The translations under genes were made by a program, and so were the position numbers. Below, in pieces: positions 35,731 to 45,027 of a stretch of 64,000 bases of DNA. This DNA comes from Tunturibacter empetritectus (GTDB lineage: Bacteria > Acidobacteriota > Terriglobia > Terriglobales > Acidobacteriaceae), in NCBI RefSeq assembly GCF_040358985.1, contig NZ_CP132932.1:248001-312000 (forward strand), in the 5' to 3' direction. Each line of letters begins with the position of its first letter. Position 1 is the first letter of the stretch. The notes beneath the pieces are model-generated. The model worked only from the letters and a program-made list of their open reading frames with translations, did no database searches and had not been told where the DNA came from.

Positions 35731-36813
35731 ATGCACCACCCCGACCTCTGTATCGCTGGAGCCGGAATCATCGGCCTCTCTCTCGCCCTTGAACTCCACG
35801 ACCGCGGCTATCCTGTCACGGTGTTTGACCAGGGCGCTCCGCTCGCTGAATCGTCCACTGCGGCCGCGGGTATGCTGGCTGCCCACGATCCCGATAACCC
35901 ACCAGAGCTCTTGCCTCTTGCCTCCCTCAGCCTCTCGCTCTACTCCAACTTCCTTGACCGTATCCACACTCTCTCCGGCATCCGGGTTCCCTTTCAGACC
36001 CACGCTACTTTACAGTCGGTTCCGCCCGGCACATGCACTGCCGAAAGTGAGCTCACCCGGGAAGATCTTGCTCATCTCCTACCCGCTCTGACTCCCAGCG
36101 ACCACCGCTTCCTCCTCCTCGACGAGCAAAGCGTCGACCCCCGTCAACTCGCCCCAGCGCTTCTGGCCGCCGTCCGCGCCACTAACATCGACCTCCAACC
36201 GCACACTCGCGTCTTATCTACCTACTCCATCGACGACGCAGTTGAGATCACCACTCCAAACGGCACAATCCATACCGCCCAGTTCATCAACTGCGCAGGA
36301 GCCTGGGCCGCCGCCACCTCGCGCCTGTCAAACATTTCGGTAGCTCCAAGGAAGGGCCAGATGTTTTCCGTCGTCTTGCCTCCATCGCTTCCACTGCACC
36401 TGGTCATCCGCACCCCCGGCATTTACATCGTCCCGCGTACAGCCGGCCCAGCCACCGGCCGCGCCATCATTGGAGCGACCGTCGAAGATATCGGCTTCGA
36501 CAAGACGGTCCATCCAGCCGACATCGACCGTCTCCGTACTCTCGCCGCCACTCTTCTTCCCGGCATCGCGAACGCTTCCCAACTTGAAGCCTGGTCTGGC
36601 CTGCGTCCCGCAACCTCCGACGGTCTTCCCCTCCTCGGAGTTCTCCCAACTCAACCGAATCATTTCATTGCCACCGGCCACTATCGAAACGGGATCCTCC
36701 TCGCGCCAGCCACCGCACGCGTCATGGCAGAATTCATCCTCGGCGAAGAGCCCTCCGTAGACCTCTCGCCCTTCTCTCCAGCTCGAGCCTCCACACAGGT
36801 CGCATCGCCTTAG
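35731..36813 (+). CDS. thiO: Glycine oxidase ThiO-type FAD-dependent amine oxidoreductase
   Basis: 360 residues of the DAO superfamily. The Rossmann FAD motif is DLCIAGAGIIGLSLALELHD; the central SSTAAAGMLAAHD and the C-terminal WSGLRPATSDGLPLLG followed by HYRNGILLAPAT are typical of glycine oxidase. ThiO makes the iminoacetate needed for the thiazole of thiamine. No other thiamine genes are adjacent, so another amine substrate is possible. Confidence 0.88.
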   Translation: MHHPDLCIAGAGIIGLSLALELHDRGYPVTVFDQGAPLAESSTAAAGMLAAHDPDNPPELLPLASLSLSLYSNFLDRIHTLSGIRVPFQTHATLQSVPPGTCTAESELTREDLAHLLPALTPSDHRFLLLDEQSVDPRQLAPALLAAVRATNIDLQPHTRVLSTYSIDDAVEITTPNGTIHTAQFINCAGAWAAATSRLSNISVAPRKGQMFSVVLPPSLPLHLVIRTPGIYIVPRTAGPATGRAIIGATVEDIGFDKTVHPADIDRLRTLAATLLPGIANASQLEAWSGLRPATSDGLPLLGVLPTQPNHFIATGHYRNGILLAPATARVMAEFILGEEPSVDLSPFSPARASTQVASP

Positions 36814-36929
36814 TCGCACAACGGCGCCGATATTCGCCCAGGCGGTCGTGACAACCGTTTCTCCGCTGCGCTATAACCAGATGTACTTAGTTTGAGTCCG
36901 CATCGAATTCGCTCCTGGAGAAGCGCCTT

Positions 36930-38063
36930 ATGTCTACCGCTGTCGCACCGAAGGGCCTGGAAGGCATTGTCGCCACCACGTCCGCCATCTGCTGGATTGA
37001 CGGAGACGCCGGCGTTCTCTCCTATCGAGGCATCGATATTCACGAACTCGCCCAGCTCTCCAGCTTCGAGGAGACCACCTATCTCCTCTGGTTTGGCAAG
37101 CTTCCGTCCGCTGGCGAGTTGGCAGAGTTTACCCACCATCTGTCCGCCGCGCGCGAGCTCAATTCGAAGATTGTCGACTTCCTTCGCAGTGCCCCCGCCA
37201 ACGCCACCCCGATGCAGGTTCTCCGCACCGCTGTCTCACTTCTCAGCATCTACGACGCGGACGAAGCCGACTGCACCCATGACGCCAACGTACGCAAATC
37301 CTTTCGTCTCACAGCACAGATCCCGATGATCGTCGCTCTCTTCGACCGCATCCGCAAGGGCAAGTCTCTTGTTGAAGCCGACAAGTCTCTCTCCCACGCC
37401 GCTAACTTCCTTTGGATGCTCAACGGCGAAAAGCCCTCCGAAACCGCGACCCGCGCCTTCGATATCGCCCTCATCCTTCACGCCGACCACGAGCTCAACG
37501 CCAGCACCTTCGCTGCTCGTGTCATCGCAGCTACCCTCGCCGACATTCACTCCGCCATTACCGGTGCCATCGGCGCCCTCAAAGGTCCTCTTCACGGAGG
37601 AGCCAACGAGGCCACGATGAAACTCCTATATACCATCGACAAGGCTGGGGCTGACCCCGTCGAGTACGTCAAACAGATGTTCGCCGAAAAGAAGAAGATC
37701 TCAGGCTTCGGCCACCGCGTCTACCATACCGAAGATCCTCGAGCGACCCATCTCCGCCGCATGTCCGAGGAGTTGGGCAAAGCAGCTGGCAATACTAAGT
37801 GGTTCGACTTGTCCCGCAAGATCGAGCTCTTCGTAAAGCAGGAAAAGAAACTCAACGCCAACGTCGACTTCTACTCTGCTTCCACCTACACCACCCTCGG
37901 CATCGACATAGATCTCTTCACCCCCATCTTCGCCATCAGCCGCATCTCCGGCTGGGCCGCCCACGTCATAGAACAGCATGACGACAACCGCCTCATACGC
38001 CCACGCGCCGACTACACCGGCCCAGCCTACCCGGCGACCTACATTCCAATAGAAAAGCGTTAA
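36930..38063 (+). CDS. gltA: Citrate synthase
   Basis: 377 residues. It condenses acetyl-CoA with oxaloacetate. Motifs: CWIDGDAGVLSYRGIDIHEL at the N-terminus, HADHELNASTFAARVIA, GPLHGGANEATMKLL and GFGHRVYHTEDPRATHLRRM. These supply the catalytic His pair and the Asp near ARSTYTTL-like ASTYTTLGID. The size fits the short type II/dimeric form, which may also act on 2-methylcitrate. A GGAGAAG site precedes the start. A terminator with a T-run follows. Confidence 0.95.
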   Translation: MSTAVAPKGLEGIVATTSAICWIDGDAGVLSYRGIDIHELAQLSSFEETTYLLWFGKLPSAGELAEFTHHLSAARELNSKIVDFLRSAPANATPMQVLRTAVSLLSIYDADEADCTHDANVRKSFRLTAQIPMIVALFDRIRKGKSLVEADKSLSHAANFLWMLNGEKPSETATRAFDIALILHADHELNASTFAARVIAATLADIHSAITGAIGALKGPLHGGANEATMKLLYTIDKAGADPVEYVKQMFAEKKKISGFGHRVYHTEDPRATHLRRMSEELGKAAGNTKWFDLSRKIELFVKQEKKLNANVDFYSASTYTTLGIDIDLFTPIFAISRISGWAAHVIEQHDDNRLIRPRADYTGPAYPATYIPIEKR

Positions 38064-38113
38064 CCTGAAGCACTTAATATCGCCATGGGGAGATGCGTCT
38101 ATCTCTTCAAACG

Positions 38114-38147
38114 AAAAATGCAGCCCGTCAGGGCTGCATTTTTTGTA
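38114..38147. terminator. Intrinsic terminator after citrate synthase
   Basis: Stem AAAAATGCAGCCC (38114-38126) with its complement (38131-38143), GTCA loop, T-run directly after. Also faces the end of the converging gene. Confidence 0.92.
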
Positions 38148-38159
38148 GCTATCCGCAGT

Positions 38160-39470
38160 TTAGTGATGAGCTGGATGATGCACAGGTGCCTTCGCCGGCG
38201 TCTTCTTCGGCTCAACCACCGCGCCATCGCTCATCGTAATCTGAATTGGGCTAGGTGTGAAGGAAGCATAGGTGCCGCTTACGGTAACCTTCGCTCCCAC
38301 CGCAGGTGGCGTCTTCAACGGAGCAGCCAGCTGGAAGGTAAAGTCCGCCGTCTTGGACTGCACTGCATCGTCAGAGACCGCAACTTGCAGAGCTGTATCT
38401 GTGACAGCGATGACGGTCGAGTCTGGGAACTGGACTGACTTACCCTTCATCGTGTCCCATACCTTCGCAGCATCCTCAGGCTTGCCATTCGTCAGAATGA
38501 ACTCCTTATCACTGATTGCAAGGGTAGAAAGATCCGGAGTGCCCGAGATAACCCCCGCAACGATATCTGCAGGCGACGGAGCTGGCTTAATTTTGAAGTC
38601 AGCCGGCGGATTCAGGTTCGTCTGCACCGCAGTTGTCACTGCATCGTAACCATCGTCGGCACCGTGGTATTTTTTGTAGCAGAACTTCGCCAGAGGCAGC
38701 ATCTGGCTCTTATATGGCTCCGGCGCAAAGGCCGCAGCGCGAGTGGCATACCAGGTGCAGTTTACATAGTCCGGCGGAGTCGACTGATAGTAGGCCTGGG
38801 CAAGCTCAAAAGTATCCTGCAACATCGGTCCCGGAGTCTGCGTCTGCGCAACAGGCACACTGCCTAGCTCAGCCTTAAAATCCGTGATCGCCGTCGGATC
38901 GTCCTTCTTGTTCAGTGCTGCCTCGGCAATCGCACCATAGAAGACGGGAGTAGCCGCATCCTTGACCTTGGCGAAGTCCGCATCGCTCATGTCCGCTGGC
39001 TTGGTCGTTACCGCAAGTCCCTTCTGCGCATAGGACGCAGACGAGTCGAACGCAGTCTGCTTCGCCGCTGGATCCGTCGCCTGTTCCGCCTGCTGCTTGC
39101 GGAAGTACACTTCAAAGGTCAGCGCCCGGAGGTTATTCGGATCAACCTGTAGCAGCCGATCCGCTGCATCCAGCGTCTTAGCTGGATCGAACGCCGCATA
39201 GGACAGCATCAACTGCTCCAGTACCGACGCCTTCACCGAAGATTGGGGATAAGCCGTCAGATATTGCTCAAGTGCAGGAGCCTTCGTCTGCGGAGTCGTC
39301 TGGCTAATTGCATCGTTATAGGCCTTGTATTCGGCAGGGGACATCTGTACGCCGCCGCTCGTGGCCTGCGCGTTGGAACCAAGACTTACCTGGGTTTGTG
39401 CTAAAAGGGGTCCCGTAACACTTGCCATGCTAGCGACCGCCAGGAGAGACGCAACGACTACCTTCTTCAT
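38160..39470 (-). CDS. Secreted TPR-like protein with a C-terminal beta domain
   Basis: 436 residues from the Met of MKKVVVASLLAVASMASVTG, a signal peptide ending near LLAQT; GAGGAGT lies upstream. A start 19 codons earlier is in frame but less likely. The centre (SPAEYKAYNDAISQTTPQTK, LEQYLTAYPQSSVKASVLEQ, AADRLLQVDPNNLRALTF) is TPR/SEL1-like helical. The C-terminal part (VQFPDSTVIAVTDTALQVAV, KVTVSGTYASFTPSPIQITM) resembles an outer-membrane lipoprotein beta domain. It ends in a His/Pro-rich tail (HHPAHH). It may bind a partner in the periplasm. Confidence 0.78.
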   Translation of the reverse strand: MKKVVVASLLAVASMASVTGPLLAQTQVSLGSNAQATSGGVQMSPAEYKAYNDAISQTTPQTKAPALEQYLTAYPQSSVKASVLEQLMLSYAAFDPAKTLDAADRLLQVDPNNLRALTFEVYFRKQQAEQATDPAAKQTAFDSSASYAQKGLAVTTKPADMSDADFAKVKDAATPVFYGAIAEAALNKKDDPTAITDFKAELGSVPVAQTQTPGPMLQDTFELAQAYYQSTPPDYVNCTWYATRAAAFAPEPYKSQMLPLAKFCYKKYHGADDGYDAVTTAVQTNLNPPADFKIKPAPSPADIVAGVISGTPDLSTLAISDKEFILTNGKPEDAAKVWDTMKGKSVQFPDSTVIAVTDTALQVAVSDDAVQSKTADFTFQLAAPLKTPPAVGAKVTVSGTYASFTPSPIQITMSDGAVVEPKKTPAKAPVHHPAHH

Positions 39471-39812
39471 TCCACACTCCTCAATAAATCTTTCTTTCAA
39501 ATGTGTCGCCGAGACTTCCGGGGTCACTTGGATATAAGACGAAGCAGAGACCGATCATACTGCTCGGTCGTTGTCCTCGCCGTGCCTAACCCTTCGGCCA
39601 GGCGGTTGAAGTGTTCTTGGCATCTCGGGATGATGATGCGGATTATAGAAACGCCGTTGCTCAAAACGCAAGCCCACCCAACCTTTAGCTGCAATTAAAG
39701 TGTTATACACGAACAACCGCGCCTAAGGATTTGATTGCAAATAACCTGCACCAGGAAAAGATGCGCCCTGACCAACGCCAGTCAGCCAGGGCATCTGTTC
39801 TACCGCAGTAAG
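39471..39812. other. Intergenic with putative terminator of the His-rich gene
   Basis: Holds no gene. An imperfect hairpin at about 39759-39796 lies just after the His-rich gene. The left end is the leader of the secreted protein. Confidence 0.45.
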
Positions 39813-40007
39813 TTACTGATGCGCCACAGACTTCTGGTGAGCTTCGCCCGAATGAGCGTGTGCCTGGGTGGAGTGCTCATGCGCCTTCACAGCATGCTCG
39901 TGGGCGGCTACATGATCGCCTTTTGCATGGTGCTCGGCTGCTGCGTGGTGTGCTTTTGCTGCGTGCTCGTGATGCTCCGCTGCTTTCTTGTGCGCTTCGT
40001 GTGCCAT
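39813..40007 (-). CDS. Small His/Ala/Glu/Lys-rich helical protein
   Basis: 64 residues. About a third are His. Repeat unit of roughly AEHHEHAAKAHHAA with a period of about 7-11, almost without hydrophobic side chains other than Ala and Val. Predicted to form a long amphipathic helix with rows of His. A GGGAGA site lies before ATG. Similar short His-rich proteins occur in several bacterial groups without assigned function; metal or acid buffering is a guess. Confidence 0.75.
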   Translation of the reverse strand: MAHEAHKKAAEHHEHAAKAHHAAAEHHAKGDHVAAHEHAVKAHEHSTQAHAHSGEAHQKSVAHQ

Positions 40008-40339
40008 TGATCTCCCTTTGTCGGAAACTTCTGCTGTGGTTACTTCCGCGAACCTACGCGTCGCTCCTTTTCGCTTACGTCTCTGTCGGATTAAAATCTC
40101 GCGTAAATGGCTCGATTACCATTCCATCAACATCCCAATCGCGGGACAGAATGGTTATAAAGCGGGTTACTGAGAGCGCATCTTGCTCGAGTCACCTATT
40201 TATGGTGTTTCGTCCGTCTTATCCACAACAGGTGGTGTTGTACCCGTTGATTCCGTACACAACCGCAGCTACAGTTGAAGTAGTCCTATCGACAGGGGCG
40301 AGTTCCGGATCACTTGCCGTCCGCCCCGCAGAGGTGCAC
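40008..40339. other. Intergenic upstream of smc and of the His-rich gene
   Basis: About 330 bp between divergent genes, so it should hold both promoters. A perfect DnaA-box sequence TTATCCACA lies at 40219-40227; one box alone does not make an origin. Confidence 0.5.
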
Positions 40340-43300
40340 TTGCTCAAGCTCAAAAAAGTCCAGATACTCGGCTTCAAATCCTTCTGTGATCGCACCGAGG
40401 TTCAGCTCTCCGGCGAAGGAATCGCCGCCATTGTTGGCCCCAACGGATGCGGCAAGTCCAACATCTCTGACGCCATCACCTGGGTCTTGGGCGAACAGTC
40501 TGCCAAGAGTCTCCGTGGCCTCAAGATGGAAGACGTCATCTTCGCCGGTACTCGCGATCGCAAGCCTACGGGTATGGCAGAGGTCTCACTCACCCTCGTC
40601 GACCCCGAAGTCTACGACGGCGCCAGTCTTCAGGACGACCCTGAAATCGTCATCGACGAGAGCCTCCCCACCGACTGGGACGAGACAACACTTCGCCAGC
40701 TGCGCGCAGAAGAGACCGAGGAGGCCGTCGCCGAAGCCCAACCTGGCACCGTCATCGAAGGTGAGGCCAAAGGTCCTCATGTGGTTCCTTCCCCTGCAGA
40801 AGCCGACGCGGCAGCAGAACTCGCAAATCCAAACAACGTCGTTCTGAAGATTCGTCGCCGAAAGTTCGGCCGCGCCCCCGTCCGCGCCGGCGAACTCACT
40901 ATCACCCGCCGCCTCTTCCGCTCCGGCGACAGCGAATATCTGCTCAACGGCAAGATCTGCCGCCTGCGAGACATTCAGGACATCTTCATGGGCACAGGCC
41001 TCGGCGGCGAGTCCTACGCCATCATCGGCCAGGAGCGCATCGGCCAACTCCTCTCCGCCAAGCCGCACGACCGTCGCTCCATCATCGAAGAGGCCGCGGG
41101 CATCACCCGTTTCAAGACAAAGAAACGCCTCGCCGAGCTGCGATTGGAATCCGCACGCCAAAACCTTGCCCGTGTCAACGACATCTTCGACGAAGTCACT
41201 CGGCAGATGACTACCCTCAAGCGCCAGGCTGCCAAGGCGGAACGCTATGGGGCACTCCGCGATGAACTCCGCACCCGCCTCCGTGTCGTACTCGCCAGTC
41301 GCATGTCGCAGCTGGATATCGAGCAGGCCGCCACCACGGGAAAAATCTCTGCTCTTGCAACTCAGATAGATACTCAGGCTGCAACCGTCGAAGCGATGGA
41401 CGCCGAGCACACCGAGGGCGTCAACTCGGGCTACAGTCTCGATCAGCAGATTCGCGAAGCCGGAGCTCAGGCAAACCAGTCTGCCGTCGAACTCGAGCGC
41501 ATCTCTGCCCGCTCCGCCTCGAACGCCGACCGCATCACGGAACTCACCAACCGGCTCGCGACTGGCTCCGACGATCTCGCCCAAGCCCGCGAACAGCTTT
41601 CAAGCCTTACCGCCGAGCTCGAAGAACATCGGAATTTCCTCAACAACGCTACAGCCGAGTCGACAAGCTCCCGTGAAGCCGCACAGAGCCATCAAGCGCA
41701 GGCGCAGGAGGCCGCACGTGCCGTCGCGTCAGCAGAACAACAGACCGAACAAAACCGCCGCTCCACCATGCAGCTGGTTCAACGCATCGCACAGACTCGC
41801 AACGAAGAGGCTCAGGCAGCTGCAGCTCTCGCCGGCCTGGATCGCGAAGCGGAACGCCTCCTCTCCGAGTCCGAGATCGCCAGACAAGAACTCGAGACCC
41901 TGGGCCTGCAGCGTGGCCAGGTCAAGTTGTCCTTCGAGTCAGTGACCGAACGCCTTAAACGTCTCGAAGTCGAGATCGTCGAACTTCGCCTTCAGATTGA
42001 AGCAAGTCGCAATGAAGAGTCTGAGTCCAAACGCCACGGCGACCAGTTGCGAGGCGAAGCAGCAACCCTCGCCGGTCGGCGCACCTCCCTCGAAGCGCTC
42101 ATTCGCGAGCACAGCTACTCCACCGACACCGTTCGAAATCTCTTCAAGACTGACGCCTATAAGCAGAACTCCGACGGCATGGCAGCTGTGGGCACTCTCG
42201 CAGACTTCCTCGAAGTCGACGGTAAATATGAAAATGTCGTCGATGAATTCCTCCGCGACGAGCTCAATTATGTCGTCGTCAAATCCTGGGATGCCGCCAA
42301 CGCAGGCATGCATCTCCTCCAGACCGACGTCACTGGACGCGCCACCTTCCTCGTCCATCCCAATGACTCCCAGGCCAACTTCGCCTTTGCCGAGGGCATG
42401 CCCAGCATCGCTCAGACCAACATCGACGAAATCGAAGGCGTCATCCCTCTTAAAGAGTGCGTCCGTGTTCTCGACGGCTTCGGTAAATCCCTCGAGGTCA
42501 TTCTGCCCAAGCTCCGCGAGGGTTTCGTTGCCCCAGACTCCTACACCGCACGCTCCCTTGCCCTCTCGAACCCTCAGGCATTCTTCCTCTCTCCCACCGG
42601 CGAGACCTTCCACAACGTCACAGTCACCAGCGGGCGCCCCCGCACACAGGGGCCTCTGGCTCTCAAACGCGAATTAGCCGAAGTCCAGCAAAAGCTCGAA
42701 AAGACAGAACAAGAACTAATTCAGACCGATCGCAGCACCATCGAGCTGCAGCATCAAATCGCGGCCCTCCAGTCCGCCATCGAAGGCAAGACCCACGAGC
42801 GTCGCGACGCCGAGCGTGAATCAGCCAACTCCGGAGCGGCTTTGCGCCAGATGGAGTCGGAGGTCGCCCGCATCGAGCGCCGCCTGCAGGACTGGGCTCT
42901 GACCAACGAACGCAATCGCGAGGCCCGCAATCAGAAAGCAGACTTGATCTCCCGGCGCCAGCAGGAGGCAACCGCCTTCGAGAACGAACGCAGTACGCTT
43001 GAGGCGAGCCTCACCGCGCTTCAGGAGCAACTCGAAGAACTGCGCCGCCGCCGCGAAGAGCTTCAGCAGGGCGCAGCAGCAGCCTCCGCCGCACTCGCCG
43101 GCCTGGAAGAACGCCGCCGCAACGCCGCCGCAAACTTCGAGCAGACTACCCGCCTTCACAACGGCCAGAGCCAGCGCATCCAACAGCTCGACCAACAGCT
43201 AGCCTCGGCCGGAGCAGAAAAACTTCGTCGCGAGGAGGAAACAGCCACGCTCGCCATTCAGCAAGCCGAGCTCTCGGAGGTACGCGCCAACGCCGTAGCT

Positions 43301-44227
43301 CAAGGCGCACGGCTCACCGAAGAGGCTCACGCGCTCCGTGCTTCCATGGCCGAACTCGATGCCCGGCTTCGCACGTTGCGTCATGAAACCGAGGCACTGC
43401 GCGAACAGCGCGCTGCTCTCACCGCACGTGCCGCAAAGCTCGCCTCCGACATTGAACATATCGACGCCACCTGCCTCAACGACCTCGGCGCGGAAGCCAT
43501 CACCCTCCGCGAAGACCACACCATCGCCCGTATTGAAGGCGACGACCTCCACGTTCAGGAAGATGAGTCACGCACCCTCAAGCAGAAGCTCGAAGCCATG
43601 GGTCCGGTCAACATGATGGCTCTCGACGAGTACAACGAAACCGCCACCCGGCATAGTTTCCTCGAGACACAGCGCAAGGATTTGCTCGACTCCATCGAAA
43701 ATACTCAGGCCTCGATCAAAGAGATCGACGACGTCTCCCGTCTCAAATTCGATGAGGCCTTCAAAGTCATCAACGACAACTTCTCCGTCACTTTCACCAA
43801 GCTCTTCGGTGGTGGCCAGGCGTTCATGAAGCTCACGGATGCCGAGAACTCCAACGAAAGCGGCATCGATATCGTCGCTTCGCCCCCAGGCAAAAAGCTG
43901 CAGAACATCCTTCTGCTCTCTGGAGGGGAAAAGGCTCTTACTGCTCTGTCCCTGCTCGTCGGAATCTTCCAGTTCCAACCCGCCCCCTTCTGCATCCTCG
44001 ATGAAGTCGATGCTCCACTCGACGAAACCAACGTGGGCCGCTTCGCAAAGCTCATTCACGAGATGAGCGCGACCACTCAATTCGTCGTCATCACCCACAG
44101 CAAACGCACGATGTCCCAGGCGGACGTCATCTACGGAGTCACCATGCAGGAGCCAGGCGTTTCGAAGATCGTCAGCGTCAACCTCAATCGCCGCGAAGTC
44201 CCCGACAACCGCCGCGCCGTAGCGTAA
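40340..44227 (+). CDS. smc: Chromosome segregation protein SMC, with an acidic head insert
   Basis: About 1295 residues from TTG 40340 (GAGG six bases upstream); GTG 40334 is an alternative, and a much longer frame is not real. It has Walker A GPNGCGKSN (about 33-41), coiled coils, a hinge about 620-675 (TLADFLEVDGKYENVVDEFL), the ABC signature LLSGGEKALTAL (about 1193) and Walker B FCILDEVDAPLD. Typical SMC is 1150-1190 residues; the surplus is mostly a stretch at about 88-180 that is Glu/Asp/Ala-rich and lies between two head beta strands. It binds and organises chromosomal DNA with ScpA/ScpB, which are not in this window. Confidence 0.96.
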   Translation: MLKLKKVQILGFKSFCDRTEVQLSGEGIAAIVGPNGCGKSNISDAITWVLGEQSAKSLRGLKMEDVIFAGTRDRKPTGMAEVSLTLVDPEVYDGASLQDDPEIVIDESLPTDWDETTLRQLRAEETEEAVAEAQPGTVIEGEAKGPHVVPSPAEADAAAELANPNNVVLKIRRRKFGRAPVRAGELTITRRLFRSGDSEYLLNGKICRLRDIQDIFMGTGLGGESYAIIGQERIGQLLSAKPHDRRSIIEEAAGITRFKTKKRLAELRLESARQNLARVNDIFDEVTRQMTTLKRQAAKAERYGALRDELRTRLRVVLASRMSQLDIEQAATTGKISALATQIDTQAATVEAMDAEHTEGVNSGYSLDQQIREAGAQANQSAVELERISARSASNADRITELTNRLATGSDDLAQAREQLSSLTAELEEHRNFLNNATAESTSSREAAQSHQAQAQEAARAVASAEQQTEQNRRSTMQLVQRIAQTRNEEAQAAAALAGLDREAERLLSESEIARQELETLGLQRGQVKLSFESVTERLKRLEVEIVELRLQIEASRNEESESKRHGDQLRGEAATLAGRRTSLEALIREHSYSTDTVRNLFKTDAYKQNSDGMAAVGTLADFLEVDGKYENVVDEFLRDELNYVVVKSWDAANAGMHLLQTDVTGRATFLVHPNDSQANFAFAEGMPSIAQTNIDEIEGVIPLKECVRVLDGFGKSLEVILPKLREGFVAPDSYTARSLALSNPQAFFLSPTGETFHNVTVTSGRPRTQGPLALKRELAEVQQKLEKTEQELIQTDRSTIELQHQIAALQSAIEGKTHERRDAERESANSGAALRQMESEVARIERRLQDWALTNERNREARNQKADLISRRQQEATAFENERSTLEASLTALQEQLEELRRRREELQQGAAAASAALAGLEERRRNAAANFEQTTRLHNGQSQRIQQLDQQLASAGAEKLRREEETATLAIQQAELSEVRANAVAQGARLTEEAHALRASMAELDARLRTLRHETEALREQRAALTARAAKLASDIEHIDATCLNDLGAEAITLREDHTIARIEGDDLHVQEDESRTLKQKLEAMGPVNMMALDEYNETATRHSFLETQRKDLLDSIENTQASIKEIDDVSRLKFDEAFKVINDNFSVTFTKLFGGGQAFMKLTDAENSNESGIDIVASPPGKKLQNILLLSGGEKALTALSLLVGIFQFQPAPFCILDEVDAPLDETNVGRFAKLIHEMSATTQFVVITHSKRTMSQADVIYGVTMQEPGVSKIVSVNLNRREVPDNRRAVA

Positions 44228-44244
44228 TGCCCTGGCCTTTGCGC

Positions 44245-44281
44245 AGCTGGAGCGATTCACCACTCGCTCCAGCTTTTTTTC
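44245..44281 (+). terminator. Strong intrinsic terminator after smc
   Basis: Stem AGCTGGAGCGA (44245-44255) with its complement (44264-44274) and an unbroken T-run. One of the clearest terminators in the window. Confidence 0.93.
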
Positions 44282-44336
44282 ACGCCGTCATGCTCTTGTC
44301 CCATCTCATCGCGAAAGCAGCTAATCTAAAGACGGC

Positions 44337-44969
44337 ATGAATATACCGCTCACAACTGCTGTTCTTATTTTGTTGTCAGGGGCGATGCTTCTACTGCGGA
44401 TCTTTTGGGAACGCATCCCACCTCGTGTCAGGTCTTCTATCTTCACCCTTTCCATCATCCTGCTTCTCCTTCATGCGTTCTTCGCTGCTACCAGGTGGGG
44501 GACGACATCTGACAGGTTGAACATCTTCATCAATTGGCTGGCCATTGCGTCCTATGAGCTTCTGATTCTCCTCTTTACTCGGCTCACACCAAGATGGCTG
44601 ACATACTTTAGCGCGGCAATCCTTTTGATTCCGGTCTTTGGAGCAAGCATCCTTATGCCACTAGGCGAGATCTTTGACCCCTCGTCTTACAAGTCGGTGC
44701 CAGTCGGCAACAACATGTTCTACAAAGTGAAACCATGGGGTGACCCAGGCAGCGGAAATAAGGGCTCGGACGTGATCGTCTCCTATCGTCCTCCCTTCGC
44801 ACCATTCCTCCGTCGTAGAGCCCGAACCATCCCTTTCAGTGATAGCGAATGCAACTCAACTGCTGCCTTCGCTATCCCCTTCCCTGACAAAGGAACCGTC
44901 CTCGGTCGGTGCCCCCGGTGGCCATCGCAGGCCCCGGGAACGGTCGACAAGTTACTCCCGCTGCTCTAG
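44337..44969 (+). CDS. Multi-pass membrane protein of unknown function
   Basis: 210 residues. Four hydrophobic segments in the first 125 residues (TTAVLILLSGAMLLLRIFW, IFTLSIILLLLHAFFAAT, WLAIASYELLILLFTRL, YFSAAILLIPVFGASILM). A soluble tail of about 90 residues carries Tyr/Pro/Gly-rich sequence with a Cys pair (SECNSTAAFAIP, GRCPRWPSQ). No family recognised. It is separated from smc by a strong terminator and is single. Confidence 0.75.
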   Translation: MNIPLTTAVLILLSGAMLLLRIFWERIPPRVRSSIFTLSIILLLLHAFFAATRWGTTSDRLNIFINWLAIASYELLILLFTRLTPRWLTYFSAAILLIPVFGASILMPLGEIFDPSSYKSVPVGNNMFYKVKPWGDPGSGNKGSDVIVSYRPPFAPFLRRRARTIPFSDSECNSTAAFAIPFPDKGTVLGRCPRWPSQAPGTVDKLLPLL

Positions 44970-45027
44970 GCTTTTACTGTCTATTCCAGCCTGATTTGCA
45001 GAACACAAAGGTGGTACCGTCAAGCCC

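Noticed and set aside
40219..40227. Perfect DnaA-box TTATCCACA upstream of smc
   Set aside because: Only one box, no cluster, no AT-rich unwinding region and no dnaA/dnaN nearby, so not a replication origin.
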